NCBI GenBank assembly: GCA_018136815.1
Contig: CM030941.1
Span: 734,939-798,938, forward strand
Length of the DNA: 64,000 nucleotides
Direction: 5' to 3'
Source of the DNA: Isochrysis galbana
Lineage: Eukaryota > Haptophyta > Isochrysidales > Isochrysidaceae
The number at the start of each line of letters is the position of its first letter. Position 1 is the first letter of the stretch. A model generated the notes under the pieces. The model did not search any database, was not told the origin of the DNA, and saw only the letters and a list, made by a program, of their open reading frames with translations. Made by a program: the position numbers and the translations under genes. Shown here piece after piece: positions 30,859 to 41,301 of this stretch.

Positions 30859-32537
30859 CCTCGAAGGTGCTTGCCTGCCATTTCGCTCACCGTCTAGCCG
30901 CGCTGGTGCATCCCCGTACACTCGTGAGAGATTTCTGAGGCTCGACTCCTCACTGCCCAAGTTGCCAGCCTCCCCATCCCAAGTTGTAGCTTGATAGAAG
31001 AGGATGTAGCCGGTCTCGGTGCTGCCACTCGATTCAACGGCCGACCCAAAGCACGACCTGCGGATTCGTGCGACGCAGGGGGACGGATATCCGTGATATG
31101 TGCATATGGCGGTGGCCGTAGTGGTTGGGAGGGCATGGGGCGATACGCGTAGGTCGTCTTATGTGAGTGAGGACTGATCCGGGTGAGTCTTGACTCACTG
31201 TATTGAAGCCTCCTCGACAAGTTCGACCGTGTCATCATCAAAGAGTAACCAGTGGTGGTGCGAGCGCACAAGAGACACGTAGTGGCCATGCGACGCGCCA
31301 GCGCCCACGTGCACGACGACGGCAAAAAGCTGATACTCTCGATCGGGGTCCACGGCAGATTCGGCCGTGTTCGTCAGTTTCAGCTCAAACGGGAAGGCGA
31401 TCCGGGACCTAATGGGCACGTGGAGACGATCCCATCATTGTGTGACACGGCAGGAGAGTCAAAGGGCAATACCGGTACAAGTTGCTGCCGATCTCGGATC
31501 ATCCACGGGTGTCACTCCAGCCACTATGGCGAGTCTGCACAGCATAGCCACTCACGAAAGCTTCTTGAAGCGTTGGAGCTCCTCGATGTACTTGAAGCGT
31601 TTCAGATGGAGGGCCAGAACATTAGGGAGGCGCTTGATGCGGATGCACTTCTTTGCTTCTTGCAGCGAGCAGCATGTGTCACAGAAGAACTTGTTGTCGT
31701 CGCGTAGGGACTCGCTAGAGGAGAAATTCTTGATGCAGGCTGACACCGACGAATTCTGTTCAATCTCAACGCTTAGGTCCAGAAACCGCTCATCTCGCGA
31801 GGTCAGACTCTCACAGCACATGCACCGCGTCTCACTTGTGAGGACGCCCTCGAAGGTAGAGTGTATCCAGGTCTTCGGCTTATATTCTACCTTCGGCTTG
31901 CCTCCGCTTGAAGTGGAGCCGCTGTCGTCGTCGGCCTCCCCGCTTCCGTTCTCATCGGACTCGCTCACGTCCGTCCCGCTGCGCTCAGCGTGCTTTTGTT
32001 CCGCTTCAAGCTTCTGCTTCTTCTCAAGAAGTTCCGCCGACTCATTCAAGAGATAGTTGAGGAATTCGTGCGCATCCTGTTCGAAGAAACAGTGCGCGGG
32101 GTGAGTGCTCACGTACATTGAGCGGCAGAGCGCGCGCGTCGGCTTTTGCTTGCGCCTCTACGAGCACCCGCCGTGCGCACGCCATCATGCCAACTTGCCT
32201 GATGCATCTGGTTGTTGAAGAGTTCGTTTACCTTGCGTAGCTTGGTAATGAACTTCTTGGGCGCATGCACCCCGCAACGTTTCTTCTGCGAGGAGATACT
32301 GAGGAAGAGCTCGCAAAGGCAGCTGAGCAAATCATCATCGCCGTTGGCCGCGGCGGCGACGGCATGCTCGAGGCAGCGCGCGCGGAAGGGCAAGCAGTAG
32401 TAGAGCGCCTGCAGCACCGAATTGCAGTAGCAGGTATTGCCAAAGTTCTCGAGACCAAAGTAGTGCTCCGACTCGGGGAGCTGTGCATGTAGAAGCGCCT
32501 TGTCGAGCCGCTGCGTCTTCGAGCCGCCCGCGCCCAT
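30790..32537 (-). CDS. USP12/46-type ubiquitin carboxyl-terminal hydrolase (four exons)
   Basis: Minus-strand exons are 32537-32199, 32076-31556, 31408-31199 and 31057-30790. The introns are 122 nt (GC-AG), 147 and 141 nt (GT-AG). The product is 445 aa. The Cys box is [21 protein letters not shown] with catalytic Cys36; [33 protein letters not shown] spans intron 1. The two Cys pairs CMCC and CDTCC form the USP zinc ribbon. The His box is [19 protein letters not shown], and the domain ends GYILFYQ. The order and lengths match USP12/USP46, which in animals and fungi need WD-repeat activators. MGAGGS at the start is a myristoylation-type N-terminus. The Ser-rich tail of about 65 residues after GYILFYQ is not typical. 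The overall call is very secure. Confidence 0.94.
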
Positions 32538-33070
32538 CGCGACGAGCCCGCGCGCTCGGGAGGAGGGAGGAAAAGCGGGGCTATCTTCTTGCCTGGCTCC
32601 CTCTCTCTCCGCCGCGCCCGCTCCGCCGCTGCTCCCCCCTCCCCCCCCCCCCTTTCCGCCTGCTCTCTCTCTCTCCTCTTTCCCCCTTTTCCCCTCTGGG
32701 GTTCCTTCCCCCTGTGCTTCCTTCCCCCCTCTTCCCCCTCTCCTCCTCCACACACCCTTGTTCTCTCACACAAGGAGAGGCGAGGCAGGAGGCACACAGC
32801 CAAAGAGAAGCTCTCACACTTCCATAGATAGGAGTCTTCTCTCTTCCTCTCTCTCTATCTCTCCCACGAATGCCCCCGACTCCCATCTCTCGGCTCTCTC
32901 TCTCTCGACTCCTCTCTCTCTCTCTCTCTCCCGTCCTCTCCTCGCTCCGTCTCCGCCTTCGACTCTCTCTCTCTCTCTCTCGGTGTTCTCTCTCCCTCTC
33001 TCCCGGCTCTCCCTCCCTTCCTCTCTTTCCCTATCGTTCGTTCACTCCTACTTACCTCAGTATGTATACT
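32538..33070. promoter_or_regulatory. CT-rich upstream region of the USP gene
   Basis: About 500 bp of C/CT tracts on the plus strand, thus GA-rich on the USP sense strand, include (CTCTCT)n at 32885-32925 and 32960-32980. It is probably promoter and 5'UTR. No gene is seen. Confidence 0.45.
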
Positions 33071-33084
33071 ACTCTATTACAATG

Positions 33085-33131
33085 GCCGGGAGGTGAAAAA
33101 TAGTGGCGAAAAAAGTGAGTGACCGGGCTAT
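33085..33131. repeat. dispersed repeat end motif
   Basis: GGGAGGTGAAAAATAGTGG followed by AAAAGTGAGTGACCGGGCTA matches the ends of the repeats at 155-310 and 9825-9968. Confidence 0.5.
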
Positions 33132-35199
33132 TACATCCGTACTAGTATCTCGCTTCATTTGTTGAACATGGCTCTTGAGCATCTGCGTGCAACCAGAGCT
33201 TGATGATCACGTTTCGACATGTTGGTACCTTAGTGTAGTAGTGTAGTCGACGGAAAAGCAAAAAGTTGCCGAGGTATCGCGTGCGCTCGCTCTCGTCTGC
33301 TCGTGCCGTGCCCGACGACGTACGAGCGCTCGAACGGCTCGTCTCTCACCGGACCATGAGAGTTCGTCTTCCGTCTGGGGTTTGAACTTTCGACTGTGAT
33401 CGTGCATTTAGCATTTGGGGGAGCGAGCGAAGATGGCAGATTGCGATAGCGATAGCGATAGCGAGCCCAGGCCGAGGAGGGAGAAACCGCCTCCCTCTCG
33501 TAAGACGAGGACGCGCGTGAGCCAGGAGCCCGCCGGCGGATTATTCCTCTCTTGCACACTTTCTTGAGCGTCGTCGGCGCTTGTTGTTTCTTGTTGGGTT
33601 CCGGTTCTTTCTTGGGACTTGCTAACTTTCGTTGTCGTCCACGTCTGTTCTTCATAGGTTCTGCTTGGCCTGGTTAGGGTTTCGTTGTCTCCTCGCGTTT
33701 GGCGTTCGCGTTGGCGTGCGGAAACTTCCTCTCACATTCCCTAGGTCCGCTACCCTTGGCTTGTAGGTCCTTGCTTCTTTCTTCTCGGTCAAGGTTTTTG
33801 GCGAGCGAGTCGGTTGCTCTATCCACTCGAGATTTGAGATTTGAGGTTTAATTTGCCACATCTCCCCTTGGAGATCAGTGTAGGTTCGCTTCTTAGGTGA
33901 GGGAATCTTTCCCCTTGATGCAAGTTACATGCAAGCCCTTGGCCCCTTAGGTGTTTCTCCCGCTTGGTTGCTACTCAGGGTTGTTCGTTAGAAGCTTCTA
34001 GAAGGTTCACGCTCAACGGCAAGATTTCCTCCGTCGCGAAGATATCTCGTTCTCGTTGCGATCTGTATCCGAAGTGATCGCCGCGGTCGCGCGACATGAC
34101 GCTCCCCTTCGGACTCTCCGCCACGTGGGAAGTTACAAGGGAGACACGCTCCGGCCGTCGCTGCGGAGTCTCTCTCTCTCTCTCGCTCGCTCTCTCTCCG
34201 TCTCTCGTCTCTCGCGACGTGTTTGGGTTATCGTTGATTTGGGGTGGCGGTTGCTTGATAATTTGCTTGGTTTGGGTGAATGATTCCGGTGTGCTTGTGA
34301 GTCGGTGTATCCTGTTGTCCTCAGGTTCGTTGTCCGTCGTTGTTCGCTGCGTCGCTGCACTCAAGCAGCCTAGGCTCCCTCCCTGAGGGAAGAGTTCTTT
34401 GTAGGTCTAACAATCTCTTACAACCCATCACTCTAGGGCCGCTAGGAGCGCCTCGCCGCCCCACAGCCCTTCGTTCGCCGTTCGTCCCCAATCCAGACAC
34501 CCAAATGGGGTTGCCCGACCCAGTCCAGAATTTCATTCACCCGACTCTCGGCGGGGAGGAGGGTCAAAGCGCCGCGCTAGCCGCCGGTGCCGCTCGCGAC
34601 GGAGTGGCTCAGAGCCCTCCGGCAGCGCTCGACCCGACAGAGCAGGGACAACCAGGATGCAGTATGCGGTATGCGGTCGCGCGCACTACTTGCCACCGGC
34701 TGAGCATGCTGGTCGGCCTGGTCCGCCCGCCCCGTCCGGTGGTCGGTGGGCGTCCGCTGGGTCGACTTGTGCGCCGAGGTTGCCAAGCGTGGCGACCTGG
34801 CGCTGCAGTTGCTGCTGCAGTGGGCTGTGGCTCGCGCACGGCGCGCCGCGAGACCGTCGCCTCGGGGTCTCTACTAGAACCTCTGATATCCTCAGGCACG
34901 CAGATCTCGCCGTCGAGCTGTCCAGCGAATGGGCGAGTGGCGCGTGGCCCGCAATGATAGCAGGATAACCTCATAACTCATAACTGGATGTGATCTGTGA
35001 AAGAGTACAGAAATAAAAGAAAATATTAAAAAGTAGACGAGTGATCGAAAGGAAAGTGCGCGCTTTCGGGGTGGGCCGGCGCGCATGGCGACGAAACCGG
35101 TCTTCCTTACTAGCGTTTGAGCCGTCTGGCGAGTCCACCCCTTCCTCGAGACACCGCCGAGCCGCACCTAGCAAAGGGAGAGAGAGCAAGCGAGAGAAG
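33132..35199. other. 2 kb region without a supported gene
   Basis: It contains a GCGATA hexamer repeat (33447-33470). The plus strand of 33550-34350 is T/TC-rich. A plus-strand open frame at 34340-34957 (205 aa, Gly/Ala/Arg/Pro-rich) shows no family signature, and I do not call it. A retroelement leader is one possibility, but no LTR or pol was found. Confidence 0.35.
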
Positions 35200-35418
35200 A
35201 TGGACGGGTTCGACCTTTACAAACTCGCCGGTGTGAAGAAAGTCGACCTGTTCGGAAAAGATACGAACGGAGCCGCTAGGAGAGCTGATGCAGGTGAAGA
35301 TCGTGCAGACGCTTCGAGCACCAGTAGCGACAAAGATGGTCACGTTGTCCTGGACATGATACCGGCAGACGGTAACAGGATTCGATTGCGATTGTCGTAC
35401 GCTGCACCTGCTGCTTGA
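35200..35418 (+). CDS. small hypothetical protein (72 aa)
   Basis: The frame starts MDGFDLYKLAGVKKVDLFGK after a purine-rich leader (GGGAGAGAGAGCAAGCGAG) resembling other gene leaders here. The composition is charged and looks protein-like, ending RIRLRLSYAAPAA. No known family is recognised. It could also be a terminal exon of a larger gene. Confidence 0.4.
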   Translation: MDGFDLYKLAGVKKVDLFGKDTNGAARRADAGEDRADASSTSSDKDGHVVLDMIPADGNRIRLRLSYAAPAA

Positions 35419-36066
35419 TTCGTCTGCACCGCACGCTAAGACGAGGTGCAGTGCTTCAGGCGGCACGCGCACTGGCCGACTGATTGTAGCGGAGGTCCGC
35501 TGTTCTGCTGCCCATTGGTGCTTATCGCATCTTTGAGGAGCCTTCATGGTCGCAAGAGCGTGCGAAATTCACAATTATTATTGCTGAAGGACGCACCTTC
35601 GCTCGCGCCTTGGCTATCGATGTCGGTATGGATGAACGAGAACGAAAATGCACATGGGCATGGGCATGGACATGGATACCTTGATTTGTGCCATAATTCG
35701 TGCGAAAATACCCCGCCACGCACTTGGTGACTCAGCTAATAAGTTCTACAACCGTGTACTGCTGTGGATAACCGCCAAAAATGTTGCTGTAGGGGACACG
35801 CAAGTAAGATGAGGTGTTGCTGTTACGTTTGTGACACACATGTACTCGTACTCGTGCTTTTGGTGATATGTAATACAGGTTTTCTCATAAAGAGTGTGCA
35901 AGGGCGTGCGCGACGGGTGGCCACCATCGGCGAAGAGTGCTCTTGTACCTCTCGCAATGGTCGTGAGTGTGAGCAGGAGAGAGCATGGGCGCGTCTCATT
36001 GGCGATATGGCTGCGATGGGATATCCTACACTATAATACTACTATACGTCCAAAACTGTGTATTAG
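35419..36066. other. intergenic, no gene seen
   Basis: A (CATGGG)n-like patch occurs at 35650-35680. There are no convincing reading frames. Confidence 0.35.
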
Positions 36067-38890
36067 GTGTCGTTCCGTCAATAGTGGGACATCAGTCGAA
36101 TTGAGCGATCAAATGTCCACAGTTGTATTGTAGTTGTTTAACATTAGATCTTGTTAAAATTACAAGAGAGAGACGCCGTCAAAGCTTCTTCGCTAATCAC
36201 ATCGGTGCACGCCGTGCATGGGCACGGCGCGATGTGCACCCCTGCGGCCCACAACTACGTAAACTGGCCATATAAGAGATGTTTCATTGCAGTACCTATG
36301 ATGACTTGCAATCACAATGTACACGCCGTGCGTGGGCACGGCGCGATGTGCATCGGTCCCCCCGCGGATACGCCGTGCGTGCGCATGTCAACCCGTTCCA
36401 TATATGTAGCCCCTGCGGCCCACAACTACGTATACGGAGCCTTGGGGGCAGTGCGGTAAGGGCGACCAAGGGCCTTCGCCACGGAGCTGACGAACTGTTG
36501 GCAGCTCGACTCGACGTAAGGGAACTCCGCGCTCGAGCACCTGTACACCTTGACCGGCATCGTGCCTTCCGAGTACTTGTCCATGTCGTAGCCGCGGAGG
36601 ACGATCCCCCACTTCTTCTCCTCCTTCTTGCCCTTCAGCACAAACTTGCGAAAGTTGAGCTCGCGCATCTCTTCCGAGCCGAGGCGCACGCCCGTGCCAT
36701 CCGAGTCCACCTTCTTCTCGAAGAGCACAAAGTTGACGTACATGCGGCCGTTCTTGTCGTGCTTCGTCAGCTCGTGCTTGGCCAAAAAGCAGAAGCGGCA
36801 CTCACGCTTCGTCACAGGGACGTGGCCGGTCGGGCGCGCCTCCTCCTCCTCCTCTTCCTCCTCCGCCTCTTCCGGCTCTTCCGCCTCTTCCTCCGCCTCT
36901 TCCTCCGCTTCTGGCTGAGGCGGAACTTCGGCTTCCTCGGCGACAGGGCGCGGCGAGACCTCCGCTTGGGCTGAGGCGGCACGCTTGGTCTTCTTGGACG
37001 GGACGCTTGGCGACCTCGCGCGCGGACGCTTCTTCTTCATCTGCGACTCGAGCCGCTTGATGGTTGCCTTGAGCTCCTTCAGGGTGCGGAGAATGTCCTC
37101 CTCCGACTCCTCCTCGGACTCCTCCGCCGCCGACTCACTATTCGTCGAACAAGGCGTGGCCGCCACATCTACCGCTTCGTCGGTCAGGTCAATGTGCATG
37201 GAGTCATTGGAAACACCAGCCGCGACATCGCTCAAGTCCACCGCTGAGGAGCCACTGTTCACGACGGCCTCCTCCTCAACTGGCTCCTCCGGCTCCTTCG
37301 CCCCATCGGGCTCCTTGGCCATGTCCCAAAAGTCAAACATGTCGTCGTCGTCCTTCTCGTCAACGATGGGCTCCAACATAGCGTCCGCTTGAGCGTCGGA
37401 CGCATGGTCCTCCATCACACGCGAGGCATCCGTGGAGGTCTCGATCGCGGCCTCCGCGGAGGTCGGCTCGGCTGCGGTCTCCGCGGACTCCTCCAGCTGA
37501 GTCAGCTCCTCCAGCTGCGTGGCCACCTCCAACCCCTCCTGAGCGGGTGCGTCGGACGTCTCCTCTTCCTTCTCCTCCGTCTTCTCCTCCGTCTTCTCCT
37601 CACCCTCCTTTTCATTCGCCTTGGCAGGAGCGGGCGCCTCGGCGGTCTCGGCCTCCTCGGCGGTCTCGCCCTTCTCCTCCTCCTCGAGCTGCGTGGCCTC
37701 TTCCAGCTGCGTGGCCTCTTCGAACCGAGTGAAGACTTCTCCGACTGGTGCGTCGGACGCAGCCGTCTTCTCATTCTCCGCCTTCTCCGCCTTCTCGTCC
37801 TCTTCCTCGGCTTCCTTCTCATCGGCGAGAGCGAGCGCGTGGGCGGTCTCGACCTCCTCCATCGACTCGGCTGGCTCCTCGACATCCGCAACCCGCGCGA
37901 TGGGAACAAGAAGACCTGGAGCGTCCGACGCACAGTCCTCGTTCTCCTCTTCTCCTCCCACAGGCCCGGAGTCCTCGTCGGTGGTGGTGGTGGTGGCCTC
38001 ATCGGTCGGGGAAAGGGCCTCCTCCTCGGCATCAGGAACGCGAACAGGATCCGCCTCCTCCGCCGCGCCCTTGGAGCAGGAAGAGGAACGAGTCGTGCGA
38101 GCAGCGCTTGCGCTCGGCGTCCAGTCGACAGGTGGCTGTGTCGAGCGAGTCGAACGAAACCAGCGAGCAGGAGCACGAGAGGAGAGGACGGAGGACCGTA
38201 CCGATGCGCGCCGAGTCGTCACCATCGTGAGGAAGACGAGGGCGAGGAGAGAGCTGGAGGGTGAGCGAGGAGGGAGGAGGGAGGCAGGCAGTAGGAGCCG
38301 TCTCTCTCTGGTAGGTCGATGAGAGGGGGAGGAGGGGACCCGGGGGAGAGACCCCAAGACCTATCGATTGTTTACGTTAGTGTTTTCGCAATATACGGTA
38401 ATATTTTCCCCGGCCCCAGGGGTGCCCCCGCGGTTCCCGAACGCCTCTGCGTCCAGAGTCCCCCCGCGGAAAGAGTGAACGCACGGCGTGCACCTTCCTG
38501 GAAGTTGCTATGCGCACGCACGGCGCCCCGCGGGGGGGGGGAGCCGATGTGCATACGCACGGCGTGCACAATGATTGCAAGCAATCACACGTGCTGCGCA
38601 AACGAAACGTCTCGTATATGGCTACTTTACGTTAATGTGGGCCTTAGGGAAAAAAGTTTCTATGCGCACGCACGGCGCCCTCGCGAGGGGGAAGTCGATG
38701 CGCATACGCACGGCGTGCTCAATGATTGCAAGTAATCACATGTGCTGCGTAAACGAAACGTATACGGCGACTTTATGTTAAAAAAAGTTTCTATGCACAT
38801 CTCGTATACGGCGATTAGCTTTGTTTTGTACCACTGTTGTTCATAACTAAAAAGAAAACAGATTGTGGTCCTCTTTTGACGGAACGCGAC
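36067..38890. mobile_element. TIR-bounded unit carrying a protein gene
   Basis: Left end 36067-36090 begins GTGTCGTTCCGTCAATAG. Right end 38868-38890 is the reverse complement of GTCGCGTTCCGTCAAAAG. The same pair of ends bounds the 356-bp element at 57150-57505. Subterminal sequences are also shared: GAATTGAGCGATC, GTCCACAGTTGT, and the CACGGCG / GCACGGCGCGATGTGCA hairpin block seen at 36200-36400, 38440-38720 and 57285-57350. The block GAAACGTCTCGTATATGGC is tandemly duplicated at 38605 and 38755. The unit is about 2.8 kb and encloses the gene at 36426-38225. No transposase is recognised inside, so it is either a cargo-bearing element or two flanking copies. Confidence 0.55.
36426..38225 (-). 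CDS. acidic, probably nuclear protein of unknown function
   Basis: The product is 599 aa from the ATG at 38225 (MVTTRRASVRSS). A further upstream in-frame ATG at 38357 lies in CT-rich leader-like sequence. Residues ~60-400 are extremely Glu/Ala/Asp/Thr-rich with short repeats such as EEATQLEEATQLEEEE. A Lys/Arg segment (MKKKRPRARSPSVPSKKTKR) looks like a nuclear localisation signal. A second Glu-rich stretch is followed by a compact C-terminal ~120 residues that look folded (KRECRFCFLAKHELTKHDKNG, WGIVLRGYDMDKY, ESSCQQFVSSVAKALGRP). I do not recognise the C-terminal domain, and no DDE or other transposase motif is visible. The gene lies between inverted transposon-like ends, which suggests cargo or a novel mobility protein. 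Confidence 0.6.
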   Translation of the reverse strand: MVTTRRASVRSSVLSSRAPARWFRSTRSTQPPVDWTPSASAARTTRSSSCSKGAAEEADPVRVPDAEEEALSPTDEATTTTTDEDSGPVGGEEENEDCASDAPGLLVPIARVADVEEPAESMEEVETAHALALADEKEAEEEDEKAEKAENEKTAASDAPVGEVFTRFEEATQLEEATQLEEEEKGETAEEAETAEAPAPAKANEKEGEEKTEEKTEEKEEETSDAPAQEGLEVATQLEELTQLEESAETAAEPTSAEAAIETSTDASRVMEDHASDAQADAMLEPIVDEKDDDDMFDFWDMAKEPDGAKEPEEPVEEEAVVNSGSSAVDLSDVAAGVSNDSMHIDLTDEAVDVAATPCSTNSESAAEESEEESEEDILRTLKELKATIKRLESQMKKKRPRARSPSVPSKKTKRAASAQAEVSPRPVAEEAEVPPQPEAEEEAEEEAEEPEEAEEEEEEEEARPTGHVPVTKRECRFCFLAKHELTKHDKNGRMYVNFVLFEKKVDSDGTGVRLGSEEMRELNFRKFVLKGKKEEKKWGIVLRGYDMDKYSEGTMPVKVYRCSSAEFPYVESSCQQFVSSVAKALGRPYRTAPKAPYT

Positions 38891-38929
38891 TTTTATACAC
38901 AGGGCGCCGAGGCCGTACACACAAGAGCG

Positions 38930-39240
38930 TGGGGTTGACCGACAGGCCCCCTGGAGGGGAGTTGGAGCCTGAGAGGGAGGGCGTGAGGCACCCCTCCATG
39001 CTGAACTAAGTATAGACTTTGTTCAACAATTTGTTGTGTTGGGGGCATCTTAGAGGCTGCAACCTCAGGTTTGATTGTTTTTTTGACAAATGCCCCCATG
39101 AAGTGGGTATATAAACCTCAACTGACAAGGCACCCCCGGACCTCTGACCGACCCCCTTTTTGCCGTGTCGAAGGATACGGGACTCCGGCGACGATGCCAC
39201 TAAAAAAAGGGGGAACCTCAAGTTGCAACCCTCCTTATAG
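38930..39240 (+). repeat. retroelement head, copy related to 58142-58400
   Basis: GACAAATGCCCCCATGAAG and GTGGGTATATAAACCTC, followed by CCGACCCCCTTTTTGCCG, match the reverse complement of 58180-58310. In the 58 kb copy this block leads into the stem-loop and ATGGAGCGCG start. Here that part is missing. A TATA-like TATATAAA is included. Confidence 0.55.
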
Positions 39241-39595
39241 CTACAGCCAGCGTGAGACTAGCTGACTTAACACCATGAGGAAGTTGCTCTAATGTGACTC
39301 ACCAGCCATGCAGTTGTCCCACAAATATTCGTTCGTGTTAGGTTGGCTTGGCACTCTCACATAATGCACGCGACATCGGGAATGAGTGATGAATACATAT
39401 TGACTACTTGGTGCTTGCGGCTCACACACATGACACATCTCCCAACCACCATGCAAAGGGATGGTGAGCCGCACTCCGTATGGGATAGCAAATTCCTACC
39501 CCTAGGAGATGTGTACAAGCCGAGGCAGCCTGCATGTTCAGGCAATGCTGCATTTCGGCTGCCCTCACACCGCATGGCAAAACCAGCGGCCAAAC
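39241..39595. other. no gene seen
   Basis: Short random frames only; probably the 3' flank of the transporter gene. Confidence 0.35.
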
Positions 39596-40768
39596 TCACC
39601 GACGAATTCTTTCTTCAGCGGTAATGTACGGCACAGGCAGCTTGATTCGCTCCTCGGCCGTGATGAAAGGCTCTTCGAATCGCCCGATATTTGGCGATGA
39701 GCCCACAACGAGCGCATGCGCACTAGGAGTTGTCACGAGCTCGGCGTCCATGAACTCTTCTGCATCCGAGTCGGCAACCACCAAAACATGCAAGCCGATG
39801 CTCGACCTTGAAGAGCGACTCACCAGCGGCACTTCAACAAAGCTGTTTTTTGCGTGCAGCAACTCTTTCACGGCCAGCGCGGAGAGCAGGAGGGCACCGC
39901 CAGCAATGGTGTAGACAGATGGCACCTCGCCATAGCAAAAGAACATCCACGCAGGAGCGAGCACGGTCTCACCAAGCATCGCGATTGCTACTTCAGTCGG
40001 AGGAATCTTCTTAGACGCGCTGGATATGCCGCCGTAGTATGCGGTCACGGCGAGAGCATTCAGGCCCAACGCTGGCCAAAAATTCCAATAAAGCGGGGGA
40101 AGGAGGTTGGCACCGCGTGAAACCTCAAAGCCTAGGGAGCCGATGCACGAGATAGCCGCTCCAATAGCAGGGATGGCAGGAATTGATGCGTGTGGATGGC
40201 TGTTCGCTAGGTGACGCACGACGACCACAAAGGCCGCCATCGTGACCCCTGTCGCCAGAGGAATGACGTCCACTAAAGGAATGCTTGAGTGTGACGGGCC
40301 GGTCGCGGCTTTGCTATCGGAGAAGCCCAGGATTGCGGGCGCATAGATGATGCCAACCGAGGCCAGTGCAACAGTCAGTGTGGCAAAGGTGCGTGCATCG
40401 ACCGAAACCCCGAGCACAATACGCCCGAGGAGCGCTGCCCAGACGGGCGATAGCGAGATGAGAATGAGCGCCTGGGCGGGCTCGACGAGGATTAGCGAGA
40501 GTGTGAAGAATATGTTGGTCAGCGACTGGAGCACTGCTGCCAGCGCCAGTAACCCACGCGGCGCTGCAGCCACTCCAGCGAGTAGTGGCTGGATCCCGCC
40601 GTGAAGCCAGAGAGCAGTGGCGAAGAGAAAGAGCGAGACAAGCAGGTACCTCCATACCAGTATGAGCGGCATCGAGGCGCCATCTGAGCGCTGCCACCTC
40701 AGAAGCGCCGCATCAGGCGTGATGGCGAGTACACCCAGGTAGAGCAAGAGGCGCGCGAGGGCGGCCAT
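39596..40768 (-). CDS. EamA / drug-metabolite transporter family membrane protein
   Basis: This is a single exon of 390 aa from the ATG at 40768 (MAALARLLLYLGVLAITPDAALLRW). It has about ten hydrophobic helices in two five-helix halves, e.g. LVSLFLFATALWL, GLLALAAVLQSLTNIFFTLSLI, ALILISLSPVWAALLGRIVLG, VIPLATGVTMAAFVVVV, and VYTIAGGALLLSALAV near the end. The EamA hallmark segment SLSPVWAALLGRIVLG...VDARTFATLTVALASVGII is clear. Members export metabolites or amino acids, or move nucleotide sugars or phosphorylated compounds. The substrate is not predictable here. The cytosolic tail is ~70 residues and ends with two copies of a YITAEERI-like motif. The upstream 40780-41000 tract is CT-rich on the sense strand. 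The gene is divergent from 41302. Confidence 0.88.
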   Translation of the reverse strand: MAALARLLLYLGVLAITPDAALLRWQRSDGASMPLILVWRYLLVSLFLFATALWLHGGIQPLLAGVAAAPRGLLALAAVLQSLTNIFFTLSLILVEPAQALILISLSPVWAALLGRIVLGVSVDARTFATLTVALASVGIIYAPAILGFSDSKAATGPSHSSIPLVDVIPLATGVTMAAFVVVVRHLANSHPHASIPAIPAIGAAISCIGSLGFEVSRGANLLPPLYWNFWPALGLNALAVTAYYGGISSASKKIPPTEVAIAMLGETVLAPAWMFFCYGEVPSVYTIAGGALLLSALAVKELLHAKNSFVEVPLVSRSSRSSIGLHVLVVADSDAEEFMDAELVTTPSAHALVVGSSPNIGRFEEPFITAEERIKLPVPYITAEERIRR

Positions 40769-41301
40769 CGCATCCGGGAGGGGGGTAGGGCGCGAGAGGC
40801 TAGAAAGAGGGAAGCGGGGGAGAGGAGGGGGGGGGGAAGGGTAGTGCTTGCTCTCGGATGGAGCGACCTGCGGGGGCGAGGCGGGGCGGGCAGGCGGCCG
40901 GCAAGCGGTGAGTGAGGGGCGAGGCGGCGAGAGCGAGAGAGAGAGGCGCAGCGTGGAGGGCTGGGCGGAAGGGGGCAATCGGGGGAGGTTCTGCTCTCCT
41001 TTAACTACTACTCAGAGAAAACAAAACGGCCTCGAACGCGAGCAAGCGAGCCAGCCTCTTCCCTTCTCTCTGCTCTCTTCTCTTTTTAGCTCTCTCCTCA
41101 AGTTTTGTGAGAGGTCGAGGAATCGAGCGAACCGGACGAACGAACGGAACGAACGGAACGAACGAGCATCCCCCCTCGAGAGTGAAAGAAGGGAAACAGA
41201 GGGAAGATAAACAAGAAGAGCGCGTCTTTCGGCGTCCGTGCCTCCCCCTCGTCGGCTCGGCATCATCCCGTCCGAATCGGGGCGGCCAAGAGTTGGACTC
41301 C
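40769..41301. promoter_or_regulatory. shared divergent promoter region
   Basis: It lies between the transporter (minus) and the membrane protein (plus). 40780-41000 is purine-rich on plus. 41105-41165 contains several GAACGAACG(G) repeats. No gene is seen. Confidence 0.4.

Noticed and set aside
34340-34957. 205-aa open frame
   Set aside because: Low-complexity Gly/Ala/Arg/Pro composition in a GC-rich stretch, no motif, and the opposite strand is equally open.
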